From an uncultured Clostridia bacterium (GTDB taxonomy: Bacteria; Bacillota; Clostridia; TANB77; CAG-508), in NCBI GenBank assembly GCA_934168365.1, contig CAKPNJ010000007.1, forward strand, positions 1 to 64,000: 64,000 nucleotides of DNA. Reading direction: 5' to 3'. Below are positions 61,624 to 64,000 of this stretch, one piece after another (within the stretch, counting starts at the first letter, position 1; every line of letters starts with the position of its first letter). Below the pieces are notes generated by a model. It was not told the DNA's origin, searched no databases, and worked only from the letters and a program-made list of their open reading frames with translations. The position numbers and the translations under genes are program-made.

Positions 61624-62241
61624 ATGTTAGCATATATCAAAGGAATTTTGGAAATAAAAACAAAAGGATATATAGTGGTAGAAGCAGGAGGTTTAGGTTA
61701 TAAAATATTTATGCCTGAATCAACAATTGCTAATACTGGAAATATAGGAGATAAAGTTCAAATTTATACATTTATGAGAGTTAGGGAAGACGACGTTAGT
61801 CTATATGGATTTCTAACAAATGAAGAATTGCGTATGTTTGAATTACTATTAAGCGTTGGTGGAATAGGAGCAAAAGGTGCATTAGGAATATTATCAAACA
61901 TTACACCATCACAATTTGCTTTAGCAGTCATTTCAAATGATGTGGCAATATTAAAAAAGGTACCAGGAATAGGACCAAAAACAGCACAAAGAGCAATACT
62001 AGAATTAAAAGATAAATTGAAAAAAGAACAAGAAATTTCAATCGCCGAAGGAGAAGAAACCTCAAATATAGAGCAAGTTATTAAGGAAGATGAAAAGGTG
62101 TCAGAAGCAATAAGTGCATTACAAGTACTAGGTTACAGTAAGCGAGAAATAGTAGAAGCATTACAAACAATAGAAGTAACCTCACTATCAGTAGAGGACA
62201 TTATTAAAAAGGGACTAGCTAATTTAGCAAAAAAATTATAA
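61624..62241 (+). CDS. ruvA: Holliday junction DNA helicase subunit RuvA
   Basis: 205 residues. Domain I MLAYIKGILEIKTKGYIVVEAGGLGYKI, domain II with two HhH motifs (LLSVGGIGAKGALGIL and LKKVPGIGPKTAQRAILEL), an acidic linker and domain III EAISALQVLGYSKREIVEAL for RuvB binding. It binds Holliday junctions. ruvB usually follows; here a palindrome and rarA follow instead, so ruvB must be elsewhere. Site AGAGGAGAT. Confidence 0.96.
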   Translation: MLAYIKGILEIKTKGYIVVEAGGLGYKIFMPESTIANTGNIGDKVQIYTFMRVREDDVSLYGFLTNEELRMFELLLSVGGIGAKGALGILSNITPSQFALAVISNDVAILKKVPGIGPKTAQRAILELKDKLKKEQEISIAEGEETSNIEQVIKEDEKVSEAISALQVLGYSKREIVEALQTIEVTSLSVEDIIKKGLANLAKKL

Positions 62242-62252
62242 TATTTAGAGTA

Positions 62253-62328
62253 GGCACAGCGACTTTGACATATATTTTTTCGTGCTTTAGCCTAAGAAAA
62301 AATATATTCAAAGTGCAAGCGACGTGCC
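62253..62328. repeat. Structured palindromic element between ruvA and rarA
   Basis: GGCAC (62253-62257 region) pairs with GTGCC (62324-62328), and ACTTTGA-ATATATTTTTTC pairs with its complement after a TGCTTTAGCC loop. Small asymmetric bulges separate the helices. It is GC-richer at its ends than surrounding sequence. It may be another member of the palindromic repeat group. Confidence 0.6.
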
Positions 62329-62365
62329 GGATAGATTAAAATAGAGATAAAAGGAGCTTTGAATA

Positions 62366-63610
62366 ATGGACATGAGTAAACCACTTGCATATAGAATGAG
62401 CCCTAAAACATTAGATGACTATGTAGGGCAAGAACATATTTTAGGCAAGGATAAAATTTTATATCGTACAATAAAAGCAGATAGATTATCTAGCATTATA
62501 CTATGGGGACCTCCGGGTTGTGGAAAAACATCACTTGCTAGAGTTATTAGTAATACAACAAAATGCAAATTTCTAAAAATAAATGCAGTAACATCAGGTA
62601 TATCAGACATAAAAAATGCAGTTGAAACAGCGCAAAATGCCTTGCTAAACCCATCTGGCAAATGTATTTTATTTATAGATGAGATACATCGTTTTAATAA
62701 ATTACAACAAGATGCATTGCTTCCTTATGTAGAAAATGGAACTATAATACTAATAGGAGCTACAACAGAAAATCCATATTTTGAAGTAAATAAAGCCTTA
62801 ATATCAAGGTCAATGGTATTTCATTTGCAACCATTAACAGATGAAGATATATTTAAAGTACTAAAAAAATCTTTAACTTCTGAAGATGGATTAGGAAGCT
62901 ATAACATAAAAATAGAAGATGAAACTTTGAAAAAACTTGCAATAACTTCAGGAGGAGATGTAAGAACAGCTTTAAATGGATTAGAGGTTGCAGTATTAAC
63001 AACACAAATAGATTCAAATGGAATAATAAACATTACAGACGATATTTTAAAAGAATGTGTGCAAACAAGAAAAGCTGTATTTGATAAAAAAGGTGATAGT
63101 CATTATGATAATATTAGTGCATTTATAAAATCAATGCGTGGAAGTGATGTAGATGCAGCATTATTCTATTTGGCTAGAGCATTAAATGCAGGAGAAGATC
63201 CTGTATTTATGGCAAGAAGAATAGTAATTGCTGCAGCAGAAGATGTTGGAATGGCAAATCCAAATGCTTTAGTAGTTGCAACATCAGCTATGCAAGCTGT
63301 AACTATGGTAGGAATGCCAGAAGCCAGAATTATTTTAGCAGAGGCAGCAGTCTATGTAGCAACTTCCAAAAAATCAAATGCTGCATATTTAGGAATAGAT
63401 AAGGCACTAGCAGATGTAGCTAATAAAGATACAGGAACTATACCAATGCACATTAGAAATGCACCAGCAGAAGGAATGTCAAAAGAAGGGTATGGTGTAG
63501 GATATAAATATCCACATGATTATCCAAATCATTGGGTAGAACAACAATATTTACCTGATAAAATGTTAGGAACAAAATATTATACAAAAGATGATACAGT
63601 GGAAGATTAA
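62366..63610 (+). CDS. rarA: Replication-associated recombination protein A (RarA/MgsA)
   Basis: 414 residues. AAA+ clamp-loader-like ATPase: LAYRMSPKTLDDYVGQEHILG, Walker A WGPPGCGKTSLARVI, Walker B CILFIDEIHRFNKLQQDALLP, sensor 1 LIGATTENPYFEVNKALISRS, and the C-terminal tetramerisation domain with MRGSDVDAALFYLARAL and YKYPHDYPNHWVEQQYLP. It acts at stalled forks. AAAAGGAGC site. It shares a strand with ruvA and may be cotranscribed. Confidence 0.96.
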   Translation: MDMSKPLAYRMSPKTLDDYVGQEHILGKDKILYRTIKADRLSSIILWGPPGCGKTSLARVISNTTKCKFLKINAVTSGISDIKNAVETAQNALLNPSGKCILFIDEIHRFNKLQQDALLPYVENGTIILIGATTENPYFEVNKALISRSMVFHLQPLTDEDIFKVLKKSLTSEDGLGSYNIKIEDETLKKLAITSGGDVRTALNGLEVAVLTTQIDSNGIINITDDILKECVQTRKAVFDKKGDSHYDNISAFIKSMRGSDVDAALFYLARALNAGEDPVFMARRIVIAAAEDVGMANPNALVVATSAMQAVTMVGMPEARIILAEAAVYVATSKKSNAAYLGIDKALADVANKDTGTIPMHIRNAPAEGMSKEGYGVGYKYPHDYPNHWVEQQYLPDKMLGTKYYTKDDTVED

Positions 63611-63612
63611 AT

Positions 63613-63651
63613 TGAAAATCCCCGGCTAAAACAGTCCGGGATTTTCTGTGA
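63613..63651. terminator. Terminator between rarA and the partial permease
   Basis: GAAAATCCCCGG pairs with CCGGGATTTTC around CTAAAACAGT (one bulged base). It separates converging genes. Confidence 0.85.
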
Positions 63652-64000
63652 TTATAATGTTGTTAATAGTAATAATACAACTAAAAATAAAGTATTAAAT
63701 ATTGTATACATTATTAAATATTTCCAAAAGTTCTTAGGCTGGTGTTTTAAAAATTCTTTTAAAGTAATTAAACTAGCTAGTGAAGATATCAATATTCCTA
63801 AAGAACCTATATTTACAGAAACTAATAATTCTTTATAATTTGTAGTAAATTTAGATAAGAATATTGCAGTAGGAACATTGCTTATAAATTGACAAGACAC
63901 TATTCCAGCTAACAATGTATTTTTTACAACAATTTCTGATATAAACTCTTTTATAGCAGGTATTCTAGCAATATTTCCTGAAAAGACAAAGAAAACGAAG
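63652..64000 (-). CDS. ArsB/NhaD/SLC13-type permease, C-terminal part
   Basis: The open frame runs off the right edge; 115 residues are visible. Membrane helices with FSGNIARIPAIKEFISEIVV, then LLAGIVSCQFISNVPTAIFL, the re-entrant SNVP(T/A) motif of the ion-transporter superfamily near the second substrate site. The last helices read NIGSLGILISSLASLITL and FWKYLIMYTIFNTLFLVVLLLL. Substrate (anion, Na+/H+, arsenite, dicarboxylate) cannot be told from this end. Confidence 0.8.
   Translation of the reverse strand, partial: FVFFVFSGNIARIPAIKEFISEIVVKNTLLAGIVSCQFISNVPTAIFLSKFTTNYKELLVSVNIGSLGILISSLASLITLKEFLKHQPKNFWKYLIMYTIFNTLFLVVLLLLTTL

Noticed and set aside
1..64000. CRISPR arrays, tRNA genes, prophage or insertion-sequence transposase genes
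   Set aside because: I looked for regularly spaced repeats, tRNA T-arm patterns and transposase-like proteins and saw none. A systematic search was not possible.

Overview
The window is AT-rich chromosomal DNA from a spore-forming, low-GC Firmicute, most likely an uncultured anaerobic gut Clostridia-type bacterium (lineage inferred from gene content, not from a database search). Spore genes (yabG, sipL/LysM-DUF3794, yunB, spoIIID, a Cys-rich protein behind a SigK-like promoter) sit among housekeeping genes. TTGACA-17-TATAAT promoters, strong GGAGG ribosome binding sites and U-tailed terminators are clear throughout. Pyruvate formate-lyase fits an anaerobe.

Layout. 1-3300: 3' end of a 5S rRNA, then small accessory genes. 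3334-7260: rpmG-secE-nusG, rplK-rplA, an L10 leader, rplJ-rplL. 7386-16545: plsX, acpP, an MTA/SAH deaminase, two unrecognised proteins, smc. 16588-20116 (minus): ATP-grasp ligase, MurE-like ligase, membrane protein. 20259-25596: inactive-looking acyltransferase, Ca2+ P-type ATPase, cysteine desulfurase. 25716-31086: small genes, split TSUP permease, murI, NUDIX, degenerate polysaccharide deacetylase, SSB. 31208-36803: scpB, proS, DUF4364, J-domain protein, aspS. 37385-44984: murT-gatD, rlmN-prpC-prkC-rsgA-rpe. 45093-47586: zinc/manganese-type ABC transporter. 47628-50736 (minus): pflA, pflB. 50923-56961: regulators, ABC exporter, DUF1015, yabG. 57106-64000: veg, sipL, yunB, rpsI, rplM, tcdA, ruvA, rarA and a partial permease.

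The most unusual signal concerns the codon CGG. I scanned every intact gene by eye for in-frame CGG and found three, all in one orphan gene (10405-11538) and all followed by G. Three further genes (patatin-like 961-1810, TSUP half 26741-27131, yabG 56115-56938) contain +1 breaks, four in total. Each lies exactly at an in-frame CGG followed by A or U, and each is repaired by skipping the C, or reading CGGN as four bases, so that translation resumes on a glycine codon inside a conserved motif. This suggests programmed +1 recoding at a starved or unassigned CGG codon. A sequencing artefact must be excluded first.

Second theme: families of short intergenic palindromes. Two copies of a ~91-bp core between ribosomal protein genes carry arms that differ between copies yet pair within each copy. 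There are also two GGGGACGG-type REP-like palindromes and several GC-rich hairpin elements. Third theme: proteins that have lost catalytic residues, namely GatD without its Cys and His, a polysaccharide deacetylase with an internal deletion, and an E2-like acyltransferase with DERxxDG instead of DHRxxDG.
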